Assembly (NCBI GenBank): GCA_002385885.1
Contig: DGEI01000020.1
Coordinates: 1-32,116 of the forward strand
Length of the DNA stretch: 32,116 nt
Direction: 5' to 3'
Source: Firmicutes bacterium UBA3930
GTDB taxonomy: Bacteria > Bacillota > Clostridia > Caldicoprobacterales > Caldicoprobacteraceae
Part shown: positions 1-7,606 of the stretch, piece by piece
Position numbering within the stretch: the first letter of the stretch is position 1
Layout of the letters: every line of letters starts with the position of its first letter
Made by a program: the position numbers and the translations under genes
The notes under the pieces: generated by a model
The model's input: the letters and a program-made list of their open reading frames with translations, nothing else
Told to the model about the DNA's origin: nothing
Databases searched by the model: none

Positions 1-1407
1 CTGGTGGATATGCGTACCGCCATAAGAAGATCCATAAATATACCGGCTGCCAGGATTGTTGCCGAAAGGGTTTCAACCGATTTTTCAGCAGAAAAGCTTT
101 TGGAAATGGGGATCAGTACCAATGCCTATATAAAGGATAAATTCCCTGCCAGCCTGGCATTGGGCAGCGATGCCATAAATATGGTGGAAACCGCCGCAGC
201 CTATGCAACTATAGCAAATAAAGGCGTTTATCAGAGGCCTATATCCTTTACGAAAGTACTGGATAAAGACGGCAACGAGATTTTAAGCAGGGAAACCATA
301 CAGGTTAACAGGGTTGTCTTTAAGGAAAGCACCACATTTATATTAACCGATTTAATGGAAGAAGTAGTCAGAAGCGGTACGGGAACAAGCGCCAGATTTT
401 CAAAACCTATGCACATTGCTGCGAAAACAGGTACGGTTAATGATTTGAAGGGAGTGTACTTCGCCGGGTTTACTCCTTATTACACCGCAACAGTCTGGAT
501 CGGCCACGATCTCTGGAAACCCCTTGAAAGAGGCACCCAGAGTTCCAGGTATGCCGCCCCCTTATGGAAAGCTATCATGGAACCCCTTCATGCGGGCCTT
601 GAGAATAAACCCTTTTATGACAAGGTGCCGGATGGTGTGGTAAGGGTAACGGTATGCAGCAAATCCGGAAAGCTCCCCAACGGGACCTTGTGTGAAAACG
701 ACATAAGCGGCCACGGGGTAATAACCGAGTGGTTCCCGCGGGAGGCAGTACCGAAAGAAAAGTGCGATATGCATAAAGAAGTAAGTGTATGCAAGTTTTC
801 CGGTAAACTGGCTTCCCCTTACTGTCCCGAAGAACACATTGGCAAAAAGTCCGTCATCGTAATACCTGAAAATTCGCTGCTGCGTGAATTAAGCGATGAA
901 GAACTTGAGAAGTATGTTCCCGGGGCATTCAAGACATCGTCAGATCTTGACCACCTTAACTACAATAACCCGGATGACAGAGAGCATTTTTGTCAGCTGC
1001 ACACTCCTGAATGGCAGGAGGCTGAGAGAAAGAGAGATGCGCTCTACCAGCAGGTTGAAGATCTAATCAACCAGGTAAGAAACAATATGAACTATCCGGA
1101 GTACAGAGAACGCTTAACCAATGAGATGCGGAAGAACCTGGAAAAAGCAATTGAAGACCTGCTGAAGAGTATTGAAGGAACCGGGCTGGAACCACCTAAA
1201 GAGGGGGACGAGCCTGTAACCCAACTGCCGGTTTTTGATCCGAAACCGGTAGAGCAGAATATGATTAAACTGTCAGAATTGAATAAGAGCATATTTGATG
1301 CTATACGGAAACAGATAGAGGAAGAAAACAATCAGAATCATCCGCCTCCGCCCGGACATGATGAGAAGCCCGGACATGATGAAAACAATAACAATTCCGG
1401 CGATTAG
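1..1407 (+). CDS. Penicillin-binding protein 1A, C-terminal part (5' end outside window)
   Basis: This is the transpeptidase half of a class A penicillin-binding protein, which cross-links peptidoglycan at the outer face of the membrane. The frame is open from base 1, so the glycosyltransferase domain and the SxxK active-site serine lie upstream of the window. Visible are the SIN (SxN) motif around residue 10 and KTGT around residues 141-144, with the family context that follows it (VYFAGFTPYYTATVWIGHD). After the catalytic domain come two similar cysteine-bearing segments (VCSKSGKLPNGTLC near 217-230 and VCKFSGKLASPYC near 262-274), a charged helical stretch, and a Pro/Gly/His/Asp/Asn-rich tail. 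Such tails are common in clostridial PBP1A. It converges on spoVAE across a shared hairpin terminator. The family call is firm; the gene name is left open because the N-terminus is missing. Confidence 0.93.
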   Translation: MVDMRTAIRRSINIPAARIVAERVSTDFSAEKLLEMGISTNAYIKDKFPASLALGSDAINMVETAAAYATIANKGVYQRPISFTKVLDKDGNEILSRETIQVNRVVFKESTTFILTDLMEEVVRSGTGTSARFSKPMHIAAKTGTVNDLKGVYFAGFTPYYTATVWIGHDLWKPLERGTQSSRYAAPLWKAIMEPLHAGLENKPFYDKVPDGVVRVTVCSKSGKLPNGTLCENDISGHGVITEWFPREAVPKEKCDMHKEVSVCKFSGKLASPYCPEEHIGKKSVIVIPENSLLRELSDEELEKYVPGAFKTSSDLDHLNYNNPDDREHFCQLHTPEWQEAERKRDALYQQVEDLINQVRNNMNYPEYRERLTNEMRKNLEKAIEDLLKSIEGTGLEPPKEGDEPVTQLPVFDPKPVEQNMIKLSELNKSIFDAIRKQIEEENNQNHPPPPGHDEKPGHDENNNNSGD

Positions 1408-1434
1408 CGGTAAAAAGAGAGTTACAGGCAGATA

Positions 1435-1464
1435 AAAGGGATGCTTAAAAATAAGCATCCCTTT
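1435..1464. terminator. Bidirectional intrinsic terminator
   Basis: A perfect 12-bp stem (AAAGGGATGCTT / AAGCATCCCTTT) encloses a 6-base A-rich loop. It lies between the convergent PBP gene and spoVAE. The A-run on one side and T-run on the other let it work in both directions. Confidence 0.85.
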
Positions 1465-1469
1465 ATATG

Positions 1470-1826
1470 TTATCTTTTCATTTTGGGGTTAAACAAAACC
1501 GCTATCAGGTAACCGAAAACTATGGCTGCGGTGATCCCTCCTGCTGCCGCCCTGACACCGCCAGTAAACGCGCCCAGGACTCCCATTTCATTTACAGCTT
1601 TTATTGCGCCTTTGGCCAGGGTATACCCAAATCCGGGCAGAGGTACCGTTGCCCCCGCGCCGCCAAATTTGACAATTGGTTCGTATACGCCAACCGCGGT
1701 AAGAATAACCCCTGCCGTAACAAAACTGACAAGGATCCGCGCAGGTGTTAAGCTTGTTTTATCTATAAGTATCTGTCCGATAACACAGATTAATCCGCCT
1801 ACAATAAACGCCCTTACATAATCCAT
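1470..1826 (-). CDS. spoVAE: Stage V sporulation protein AE
   Basis: A 118-residue integral membrane protein with about four hydrophobic segments. It belongs to the SpoVAE (SpoVAEb) family, part of the SpoVA channel in the spore inner membrane that takes up dipicolinic acid during sporulation and releases it at germination. It shares with SpoVAC of this operon the paired elements GAGATVPLPGFGYTLAKGAI and GGLICVIGQILIDKTSLTPAR, typical of SpoVAC/AE paralogues. The length is normal for the short SpoVAE form. The ATG is preceded by GGGGATGAATAT and lies 4 nt after spoVAD, so it is the last gene of spoVAC-AD-AE. It should be expressed in the forespore with its operon. Confidence 0.95.
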   Translation of the reverse strand: MDYVRAFIVGGLICVIGQILIDKTSLTPARILVSFVTAGVILTAVGVYEPIVKFGGAGATVPLPGFGYTLAKGAIKAVNEMGVLGAFTGGVRAAAGGITAAIVFGYLIAVLFNPKMKR

Positions 1827-1830
1827 ATAT

Positions 1831-2847
1831 TCATCCCCTATCCATATCTATCACTATGCCATGTGCAATTCCGGGTATGGATTCTCCCTGCTGTATGCTT
1901 GTCGTACTGAGCAGCGCGCCGGTAGACAGCAGAAGAATACGTTTATAACGCCCCTCTTCCATATTCTTTAGTATGTATGCTCCAAAAACAACAGCAGAAC
2001 ATCCGCAGCCGCTTGCTCCTGCGTGCACATCCTGTTCCCGGCTGTATATTTCGCATCCGCAGTCAATTAACCGGTCGGATATGTCATATCCATCTTTTTT
2101 TAACAGATCAATGGCTAATTCCCGGCCAAAAGAACCCAGATCTCCCGTAACAATTAAATCATATGCATCCGGTCCCTGCCGGGTATCCTCAAAATGGGCT
2201 TTGATTGAAGCCGCAGCAGCAGGGGCCATTGCAGCTCCCATATTGTTTGTATCGGTAATGCCGTAGTCGATCACTTTACCGGTGGTTATGTATGTTATAT
2301 ATGGCGACTTATCATCATTTGACAGCAAAAAAGCTCCCGCTCCCGTTACCGTCCACTGGGCTGTCGGAGGGCGCTGGTTCCCCATTTCCAACGGATACCG
2401 GTACTGCCTTTCAGCCGTACAAAAATGGCTTGAAGTGACACACAGGGCCAAATCGGCGTATTCGCCGCTGATGGCTATTGAAGCCAGAGACATGGATTCG
2501 GTAAGGGTTGAACAGGCGCCGTACAGTCCAAAAAAAGGTATGCTTAAGCTTCTGGCTGCATAATTGGCCGTTATTATCTGATTGAGCAGGTCACCGCCAA
2601 ACAGGTAATTAATGTCCTGGGCCTGTTTCCCTGCTTTTGAGATGGCCAGCCTTGCAGCCTCCTGGTACATACGGCATTCTGCCTTTTCCCAGCTGTTCTC
2701 GCCAAAATAGTCATCCTGTAAAACCATGTCAAAAAATTCACCCAGCGGGCCTTCTCCTTCTTTTTTGCCCACTATGGTAGCTCTTGAGAGAATACAGGGC
2801 GGGTTCTTAAGTTTTATAGTCTGGCCTCCCAATCTGTGCTTTGACAT
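1831..2847 (-). CDS. spoVAD: Stage V sporulation protein AD
   Basis: A 338-residue soluble protein with a thiolase/ketoacyl-synthase-like fold. SpoVAD binds dipicolinic acid and works with the membrane SpoVA proteins in its uptake into the forespore. Recognisable family stretches are the N-terminal GGQTIKLKNPPCILSRATIVG, GLYGACSTLTESM (the thiolase-like nucleophile region, around residue 115), and the C-terminal HAGASGCGCSAVVFGAYIL. The length is full for the family. The ATG follows a GAGGGACAAAA ribosome site, and the gene sits 9 nt after spoVAC and 4 nt before spoVAE, so it is the central gene of the canonical order. Confidence 0.97.
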   Translation of the reverse strand: MSKHRLGGQTIKLKNPPCILSRATIVGKKEGEGPLGEFFDMVLQDDYFGENSWEKAECRMYQEAARLAISKAGKQAQDINYLFGGDLLNQIITANYAARSLSIPFFGLYGACSTLTESMSLASIAISGEYADLALCVTSSHFCTAERQYRYPLEMGNQRPPTAQWTVTGAGAFLLSNDDKSPYITYITTGKVIDYGITDTNNMGAAMAPAAAASIKAHFEDTRQGPDAYDLIVTGDLGSFGRELAIDLLKKDGYDISDRLIDCGCEIYSREQDVHAGASGCGCSAVVFGAYILKNMEEGRYKRILLLSTGALLSTTSIQQGESIPGIAHGIVIDMDRG

Positions 2848-2856
2848 TTTTGTCCC

Positions 2857-3309
2857 TCACTTTATAAAAGAATATATAAGTCCTGCCAGCACCGATGCGC
2901 TGATACCGTAAATCAGCACGGGCCCGGCTATCGAAAACAGTTTAGCTCCTACTCCAAACACATATCCTTCTCTTTTGAACTCCATGGCAGGTGAAACAAT
3001 AGAATTTGCAAATCCGGTAATCGGCACAACCGAACCCGCACCGCCGTATTTACCTATATCATCATAAACACCCATTCCGGTTAACAGGGCGCCCAGAAAA
3101 ATCATTGTTATGGAAGTAAAAGCTGAAGCCTCTTCGGTGTTGAAGTCAAAAACCGTTTTGCCCAGGTTGCTGACAAGCTGGCCGATGGTGCAAATTATAC
3201 CCCCCACCAAAAAAGCCATTATACAATCCCTTAACAGATTGGAGCCCGGCATCTTGCGCTGTACGTATACCTGGTATTCCTTTTTTATTTTTTCCTGTTT
3301 AATATCCAT
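2857..3309 (-). CDS. spoVAC: Stage V sporulation protein AC
   Basis: A 150-residue membrane protein with a short charged N-terminus and about four transmembrane segments. SpoVAC forms a mechanosensitive-type channel in the spore inner membrane for dipicolinic acid movement. Family signatures are the N-terminal YQVYVQRKMPGSNLLRDCIMAFLVGGIICTIGQ region and GAGSVVPITGFANSIVSPAMEFKREG, paralogous to the matching stretch of SpoVAE. The ATG has an AAAGGAG site about 9 nt upstream. It is the first of the three spoVA genes. About 150 nt separate it from the small membrane gene upstream, and the likely promoter is the sigma-G-like one before that gene. Confidence 0.96.
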   Translation of the reverse strand: MDIKQEKIKKEYQVYVQRKMPGSNLLRDCIMAFLVGGIICTIGQLVSNLGKTVFDFNTEEASAFTSITMIFLGALLTGMGVYDDIGKYGGAGSVVPITGFANSIVSPAMEFKREGYVFGVGAKLFSIAGPVLIYGISASVLAGLIYSFIK

Positions 3310-3346
3310 TAATGTGAACTCCTTTCTGCTGCCTTTTCACACAGCA

Positions 3347-3484
3347 TTAACCATCCGCTTTTTTTCCTCTGTTCCTCATACCTCTGCCGGCTGTCATTTT
3401 ACTGGTTATATCCTGGCGTTCTTCCTTCTCCTCAATATTTTTTTCTTCCGGTTTTGTGATTTTTATTTGGTGGTAAAATAACAA
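3347..3484 (-). CDS. Possible small charged ORF overlapping the upstream gene
   Basis: A 45-codon frame with a TTG start, preceded by AGAGG at 8 nt, overlaps the end of the small membrane protein gene in another frame and runs to 37 nt before spoVAC. The product is rich in Lys and Glu (KITKPEEKNIEEKEERQD, then a basic glycine/arginine tail). It could be a separate micro-protein, or the original C-terminus of the 64-residue membrane protein if a one-base indel or a -1 frameshift lies near the TTATTTTAC stretch. No family is recognised. It rests on composition and the ribosome site only. Confidence 0.3.
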   Translation of the reverse strand: MLFYHQIKITKPEEKNIEEKEERQDITSKMTAGRGMRNRGKKADG

Positions 3485-3657
3485 TGTCCGCACCTCTTGT
3501 TTTCAACCGGGTTCTGATACACATACTTTGCTCCCGAAAATGATTTATCCTGCTGGATGCCCTTAAACAGGAACATCCACAGGAATATGCCCAATATCAG
3601 TATCACTAAGAAAGAAATCAGCATAATTGTTGCGGTGTTTTTTGCTCTTATTCTCAT
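3463..3657 (-). CDS. Small single-pass membrane protein between sigF and spoVAC
   Basis: A 64-residue protein: short basic N-terminus (MRIRAKNT), one strong transmembrane helix around residues 9-32, then a short soluble tail ending in a CGHC pair. The chosen ATG has an AGGTGGAGATGTT ribosome site. A longer in-frame reading to 3753 would run back through the promoter and the sigF terminator and is rejected. It sits directly behind a sigma-G-like promoter and ahead of spoVAC, so it is probably made in the forespore and may work with the SpoVA channel. I do not recognise a family. The reading frame may continue in the -1 frame after its stop (see the adjacent ORF). Confidence 0.6.
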   Translation of the reverse strand: MRIRAKNTATIMLISFLVILILGIFLWMFLFKGIQQDKSFSGAKYVYQNPVENKRCGHCYFTTK

Positions 3658-3702
3658 AACATCTCCACCTCGCATTTTACCGGCCATGCATTCCATTAAT
3701 TT

Positions 3703-3731
3703 TATTATGTTCCTGCATAAGAAATTTATCC
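3703..3731 (-). promoter_or_regulatory. Candidate sigma-G promoter for the spoVA operon
   Basis: On the minus strand GGATA (-35, 3727-3731) is followed after 17 nt by CATAATA (-10, 3703-3709). The -10 fits the sigma-G pattern CATNMTA exactly and the -35 fits GNATR. It lies just downstream of the sigF terminator and about 46 nt before the small membrane protein start, as expected for forespore expression of spoVA. Confidence 0.6.
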
Positions 3732-3740
3732 AAAAAAGAT

Positions 3741-3764
3741 AAAAGCCCGGCAAACCGGGCTTTT
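3741..3764 (-). terminator. Intrinsic terminator of the spoIIA operon
   Basis: A 10-bp stem (AAAAGCCCGG / CCGGGCTTTT) with a 4-base loop begins at the sigF stop codon and is followed on the minus strand by ATCTTTTTT. It separates spoIIA transcription from the spoVA genes. Confidence 0.85.
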
Positions 3765-4531
3765 TACAGCATTTTCCTCATCTTTGACAGTACCTTTCTT
3801 TCTATACGGGAAACCTGCACCTGGGAAATACCCAGCTTATTGGCTATATCGCTTTGAGTCCTGTCCTGGAAATACCGCATTATGATAATGGCTCTTTCCC
3901 TTTTGTCCAGCTTTAAAAGCATCTCTTTCAGCAGTATCCGGTCAATCAGTTTCCCCATCTGGTTGCTGTCCTGATGTATTTTATCAATTAGAAGTATTGG
4001 ATTATCTTCATCTTCATAGATAACATCATAAATAGAAGAAGGCATGCGGCTTGCTTCCATGGCATGCACTATTTCTTCCGGCTGGCATCCGAGCTCATTT
4101 GCTATCTCATTGATGGTTGGTTCACGGTTAAGGGTATTTTTAAGCTTTTCCTTGACGATTTGTACTCTGCCGGCCAGTTCCTTCATAGAACGGCTTACCT
4201 TGATTGGGCCGTCATCCCGGAGAAATCTCTTTATCTCGCCCATGATCATGGGAACGGCATATGTAGAAAACTGCACATTAAACTCCGGATTATAATTATT
4301 TATAGCTTTAATAAGGCCAATAACCCCTATCTGAAACAGATCTTCGTATTCGTACCCCCTGTTTAAAAATCTTTTTACTATGCTTTTTACTAAGGCAATA
4401 TTGCTGTTTACCAGATCCTCTTTTGCTTTTGCGTCACCGTTTTGCGCATATTGAATAAGCCTTAACGTATCATTGTACCGGTTTTCTTTTTTCTCATTAT
4501 TCCGGCCCTTTGCTTCAAACGTATCCATCAT
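3764..4531 (-). CDS. sigF: RNA polymerase sporulation sigma factor SigF
   Basis: A 255-residue sigma-70 family factor that switches on the first forespore-specific genes. Region 2 is seen as LVNSNIALVKSIVKRFLNRGYEYEDLFQIGVIGLIKAI and FSTYAVPMIMGEIKRFLRDDG; region 3 as VSRSMKELAGRVQ followed by NREPTINEIANELGC; region 4 HTH as RTQSDIANKLGISQVQVSRIERKVL near the C-terminus. The length matches SigF. It overlaps spoIIAB by 4 nt (ATGA), which implies translational coupling and fits its control by SpoIIAB as anti-sigma factor. Two adjacent ATG codons (4531 and 4528) could each start it. Confidence 0.97.
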   Translation of the reverse strand: MMDTFEAKGRNNEKKENRYNDTLRLIQYAQNGDAKAKEDLVNSNIALVKSIVKRFLNRGYEYEDLFQIGVIGLIKAINNYNPEFNVQFSTYAVPMIMGEIKRFLRDDGPIKVSRSMKELAGRVQIVKEKLKNTLNREPTINEIANELGCQPEEIVHAMEASRMPSSIYDVIYEDEDNPILLIDKIHQDSNQMGKLIDRILLKEMLLKLDKRERAIIIMRYFQDRTQSDIANKLGISQVQVSRIERKVLSKMRKML

Positions 4532-4977
4532 TCTCTCTCCAGTTCTCCGTTGAAACTGCCCAGATATTTTACTAGTTTCACACGGGTGCCTTGTCCAGGT
4601 GCAGAGACCACCTCCATCTCATCCATAAATGTCTCCATAACCGTAAATCCCATACCCGATCGTTCCAGTTCAGGTTTGGAGGTGTACAAGGGCTGCCTGG
4701 CTTTTTCAACGTCTTCAATTCCAACCCCCTTATCCAGTACCTCTACCTCAATCCTGTCTCTGTACAGCCTGGATGTTATGGTTACAATACCTATAGTATT
4801 TTCGTAACCGTGGATTATTGCGTTTGTTACAGCTTCTGACACAGCAGTTTTTATATCCGCAATTTCCTCAAGGGTTGGATCAAGCTGGGCTGCAAAAGCT
4901 GCAACAGTTACCCTTGCAAAAGCCTCATTCTGCGATTTGCTTAAGAACTCCAGACGCATTTCATTTACAATGTCCAC
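4528..4977 (-). CDS. spoIIAB: Anti-sigma F factor and serine kinase SpoIIAB
   Basis: A 149-residue GHKL-fold protein that binds and blocks SigF and phosphorylates SpoIIAA. Motifs: N box SEAVTNAIIHGYEN (Glu49, Asn52), G1 box LDKGVGIED (around 81-89), and G2 GMGFTVMETFMD (around 108-119). The N-terminal NEMRLEFLSKSQNEAFARVTVAAF closely follows the known SpoIIAB start. The first codon is GTG; an internal ATG six codons later is the alternative. The start lies 3 nt after the spoIIAA stop with GGGGGG upstream, so it is the second gene of the operon. Confidence 0.97.
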   Translation of the reverse strand: MDIVNEMRLEFLSKSQNEAFARVTVAAFAAQLDPTLEEIADIKTAVSEAVTNAIIHGYENTIGIVTITSRLYRDRIEVEVLDKGVGIEDVEKARQPLYTSKPELERSGMGFTVMETFMDEMEVVSAPGQGTRVKLVKYLGSFNGELERE

Positions 4978-4980
4978 TAC

Positions 4981-5328
4981 CTATCGCACCCCCCTTATGT
5001 CAGCCAACGCTTCCTGCACATCATTGTATTTCTTTATGATGGTATATAAGCCTGAAACTTCAAATACCTTATGGATCTGCGGTTTTAAACCGGCTGCCGC
5101 AGCAACCCCGCCCCGCCGGGATATTATCTTATATCTTCCTATAAAAACGCCAACACCGGAACTATCCATAAATTTTAGATGACTTAAATCATACACGATA
5201 TTCTTTATGGTTGGATCTTTAAGGGCATTATCCACTTTATCCCTGAAAACATCGGAGGTATGATGATCCAACTCTCCCTCTATATCTACCACAAGCGTGT
5301 GTTTATCCCTGCTGCATTGAATCCGCAA
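4981..5328 (-). CDS. spoIIAA: Anti-sigma F factor antagonist SpoIIAA
   Basis: A 115-residue STAS-domain protein that, when unphosphorylated, frees SigF from SpoIIAB. The site phosphorylated by SpoIIAB is in LKFMDSSGVGVFIGRYK, with Ser56 (the serine after the Asp) equivalent to the known phospho-serine. ELDHHTSDVFRDKV near residue 19 is also typical. The start codon is TTG, chosen because GGAGG lies 7 nt upstream and no ATG is nearby. It is the first gene of spoIIAA-spoIIAB-sigF, about 55 nt downstream of a sigma-H-like promoter. Confidence 0.96.
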   Translation of the reverse strand: MRIQCSRDKHTLVVDIEGELDHHTSDVFRDKVDNALKDPTIKNIVYDLSHLKFMDSSGVGVFIGRYKIISRRGGVAAAAGLKPQIHKVFEVSGLYTIIKKYNDVQEALADIRGVR

Positions 5329-5382
5329 AAAAATCCCTCCCTCTGCCTACAGCCCAAGGAATCAATAGAAAACACAGTTAGT

Positions 5383-5414
5383 ATATTCTTCATCGAGACA
5401 ATTTCTCCTCCTTC
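5383..5414 (-). promoter_or_regulatory. Candidate sigma-H promoter of spoIIA
   Basis: On the minus strand GAAGGAGGA (5406-5414), 14 nt, then GAAGAATAT (5383-5391). This fits RNAGGAWWW-N12-14-RNNGAATWW fully at the -10 and at the AGGA core. SpoIIA is transcribed by sigma-H with Spo0A in Bacillus, so the position upstream of spoIIAA supports it. Confidence 0.6.
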
Positions 5415-5453
5415 GAAAATTGGATATTTATGTATTTATTATTAAAATAATAC

Positions 5454-5487
5454 AAAAATCCCTTCGTTTTTTGTCGAAGGGATTTTT
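5454..5487 (-). terminator. Intrinsic terminator downstream of the 74-residue gene
   Basis: A 13-bp stem (AAAAATCCCTTCG / CGAAGGGATTTTT) with an 8-base loop begins 3 nt after the stop of the small gene at 5490 and isolates it from spoIIA. Confidence 0.85.
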
Positions 5488-5489
5488 GC

Positions 5490-5714
5490 TTAATCAATCT
5501 CTACTTCCTGTATCTCCACTTGTATGGACTGATATTTATTCATATCTTCTATTATCTTTCTTTCATCAGTCCAGTTTCTGTATCTTTGCTTTTCCTCATC
5601 GGTCAGTACAACTTCATCCAGCAGCTGCCGTCCGGTCATGGGTTTGTCGCTGACATATGTCTGCATTATAGGGTTATTTTCAACAACGGTTAAAATGGCG
5701 TATACGTACTTCAT
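5490..5714 (-). CDS. Small conserved-looking hypothetical protein
   Basis: A 74-residue soluble, acidic protein starting MKYVYAILTVVENNP, with a central helical segment (TGRQLLDEVVLTDEEKQRYRNWTDERKIIEDMNKY) and an acidic beta-like end. The internal ATG at 5714 is chosen because GGAGGAAGCT stands just before it, whereas the upstream ATG at 5735 has no good site. It has its own sigma-A-like promoter and terminator, so it is monocistronic. I do not recognise a family. Its place beside spoIIA is only weak evidence for a link with sporulation. Confidence 0.65.
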   Translation of the reverse strand: MKYVYAILTVVENNPIMQTYVSDKPMTGRQLLDEVVLTDEEKQRYRNWTDERKIIEDMNKYQSIQVEIQEVEID

Positions 5715-5757
5715 AGCTTCCTCCAGGCTTTTCATGTATTCTTTAGTTTATATTTTT

Positions 5758-5786
5758 AGTTTACACCATTTAGCCTTAAAATTCAA
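5758..5786 (-). promoter_or_regulatory. Candidate sigma-A promoter
   Basis: TTGAAT (5781-5786), 17 nt, TAAACT (5758-5763) on the minus strand, about 37 nt before the start of the 74-residue gene. Confidence 0.45.
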
Positions 5787-5860
5787 TAACTCACCCGGTT
5801 CAAATTCTGTATAATCAAAAAACGCAGAGCCCTGATTCACAGGGAAAATAAACAATAACT

Positions 5861-5894
5861 GAAAAAGGGAAGGCCCCAAGGCCTTCCCTTTTTC
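5861..5894 (-). terminator. Intrinsic terminator of the arabinofuranosidase gene
   Basis: A perfect 15-bp stem (GAAAAAGGGAAGGCC / GGCCTTCCCTTTTTC) with a 4-base loop lies about 80 nt past the abfA stop. The minus-strand arm ends in a T-rich run. Confidence 0.85.
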
Positions 5895-5974
5895 ACAAAG
5901 AATATCCGCCGGTGATCTTCAATTCTGTCCGAACCGATGAATAAATCAGCCTGTGGTTGCCGCTGCCAAACACA

Positions 5975-7489
5975 TTATGCTTTTGACAGCCTGATCACAT
6001 TCCACGATAATTTGGGCAGGGCAGCCAATACTTTGCCGTCCACAACCGCAGCATTTCCATTGCTGTGGGGTTGGACATTGTATGGGTTGTCCTTTGTATT
6101 TACCGCCTTAATATCCTCATGTTCCAGGACAATATGCTCTATCACACGGTATTTATCCATTCCCCTGATATCGCACTCCAATTCAAGAGCGCTATCTGTA
6201 TCCCGGTTTACTGCAAAGATTGTAAGGGCATCATTTTCCTCGTCCTCAACTGCAATGGTTTCAAGCACCGGCACTCCTTCGAAATCCTGACAGTCATATA
6301 CAGGAGTATCCACAACTGGCTGCAGCGCATTGCCTCTGCCGTAAACAGAAGCGTGCATAAGGGGATAGAAAATAGTCTGACGCCATGCAGCTCCTCCATT
6401 TTCGGTCATAATAGGAGCTATTACATTGACCAGCTGTGCCATACAGGCTATCTTTACCCTGTCAGCATATTTGAGCATTGTAATTAACATACAGCCTACC
6501 AGCAGAGCATCTTCAAAATTGTATATATCCTCAAGCTGCGGCGGAGCAATGGACCATGGCTCAATTTGTTTATCAGCTTCACGGGAATGATACCATACGT
6601 TCCATTCATCAAATGAGAGATTAATTACCTTTTTGCTCTTCTTTTTGGCTTTTATGTAATCGCAGATCGAAATCACCGATTTTATAAATTCGTCCATCTC
6701 CAGGGATTTGGCAAGGAAGTTCTTTACATCGTTCTCGTAATTGCCGTAATAAGTATGAAGGGATATATAATCTACATGCTCATAGGTATGATCCAGCACC
6801 GTGGCTTCCCATTCGCCAAATGTGTTCATTCTCATATTGGAGCTTCCGCAAGCCACAAGTTCGATGGAGGGATCCACCCACTTCATAACCTTTGCAGCTT
6901 CACAGGCAACGCGGCCGTATTCGTTTGCCGTTTTATGCCCAATCTGCCACGGCCCGTCCATTTCATTACCAAGGCACCAGACCTTGATGTTATGGGGATC
7001 CTTGTAGCCGTGGGATTTTCTCAAATCACTCCAATATGTGCCTTCGGGATGATTGCAGTATTCCACCAGGTTTCGCGCAGCATCGGGGCCCCGCGTCCCC
7101 AGGTTAACCGCCATCATTACTTCGCTGTCAACCAGTCCGGCCCATTCGGCAAATTCATTTACGCCAACCTGGTTGGTTTCAATGGTTCTCCAGGCAAGTT
7201 CAAGGCGTTTTGGCCGCTTATCCTTGGGCCCTATGCCGTCTTCCCAATTGTAACCCGAGACAAAATTTCCGCCGGGATAGCGGACAATGGGCATCTTAAG
7301 CTCTTTTACAAGTTCTATTACGTCCTTCCTGAAACCTTTTTCATCAGCCTCCGGATGGCCGGGCTCATATATCCCGCCGTACACAGCGCGCCCCAGGTGT
7401 TCGATGAATGAGCCGTAAATGCGCTTGTCAATGCTCCCGATTTTGAAATCCTTGTCCAGTATCATCTTAGCTTTTTTGTTTGCTGCCAT
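5975..7489 (-). CDS. abfA: Alpha-N-arabinofuranosidase, GH51
   Basis: A 504-residue intracellular glycosidase (no signal peptide) that removes terminal alpha-L-arabinofuranosyl groups from arabinan or arabinoxylan oligosaccharides. The (beta/alpha)8 domain carries the GH51 acid/base in CLGNEMDGPW (Glu176) and the nucleophile in LSFDEWNVWY (Glu295). These positions are within one residue of those in the well-studied Geobacillus AbfA. The N-terminal GSFIEHLGRAVYGGIYEPGHP and MPIVRYPGGNFVSGYNWEDGIGP are diagnostic, and a C-terminal beta-sandwich follows. Length is normal. The ATG has AAAGGAG about 9 nt upstream. It is monocistronic, with its own promoter and terminator. It would act on oligosaccharides imported by a transporter such as the one at the far end of the window. 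Confidence 0.96.
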   Translation of the reverse strand: MAANKKAKMILDKDFKIGSIDKRIYGSFIEHLGRAVYGGIYEPGHPEADEKGFRKDVIELVKELKMPIVRYPGGNFVSGYNWEDGIGPKDKRPKRLELAWRTIETNQVGVNEFAEWAGLVDSEVMMAVNLGTRGPDAARNLVEYCNHPEGTYWSDLRKSHGYKDPHNIKVWCLGNEMDGPWQIGHKTANEYGRVACEAAKVMKWVDPSIELVACGSSNMRMNTFGEWEATVLDHTYEHVDYISLHTYYGNYENDVKNFLAKSLEMDEFIKSVISICDYIKAKKKSKKVINLSFDEWNVWYHSREADKQIEPWSIAPPQLEDIYNFEDALLVGCMLITMLKYADRVKIACMAQLVNVIAPIMTENGGAAWRQTIFYPLMHASVYGRGNALQPVVDTPVYDCQDFEGVPVLETIAVEDEENDALTIFAVNRDTDSALELECDIRGMDKYRVIEHIVLEHEDIKAVNTKDNPYNVQPHSNGNAAVVDGKVLAALPKLSWNVIRLSKA

Positions 7490-7534
7490 GTCCCTTCTCC
7501 TTTCTTTTATTTAGCATTTTCTATATTATTATAT

Positions 7535-7563
7535 ATTATACCCTAAAAAACTCAAACTGTGGA
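7535..7563 (-). promoter_or_regulatory. Candidate sigma-A promoter of abfA
   Basis: TCCACA (7558-7563), 17 nt, TATAAT (7535-7540) on the minus strand, about 45 nt before the abfA ATG. The -10 is perfect and the -35 weak, which suggests need for an activator or derepression. Confidence 0.5.
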
Positions 7564-7606
7564 GCCATATAATCGATAATTATGCTATAAAGGCAATTAA
7601 TTCCCG

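Noticed and set aside
3658..3753. Longer N-terminus of the small membrane protein
   Set aside because: It would start inside the sigF terminator and read through the sigma-G-like promoter, and a well-placed ribosome site supports the ATG at 3657.
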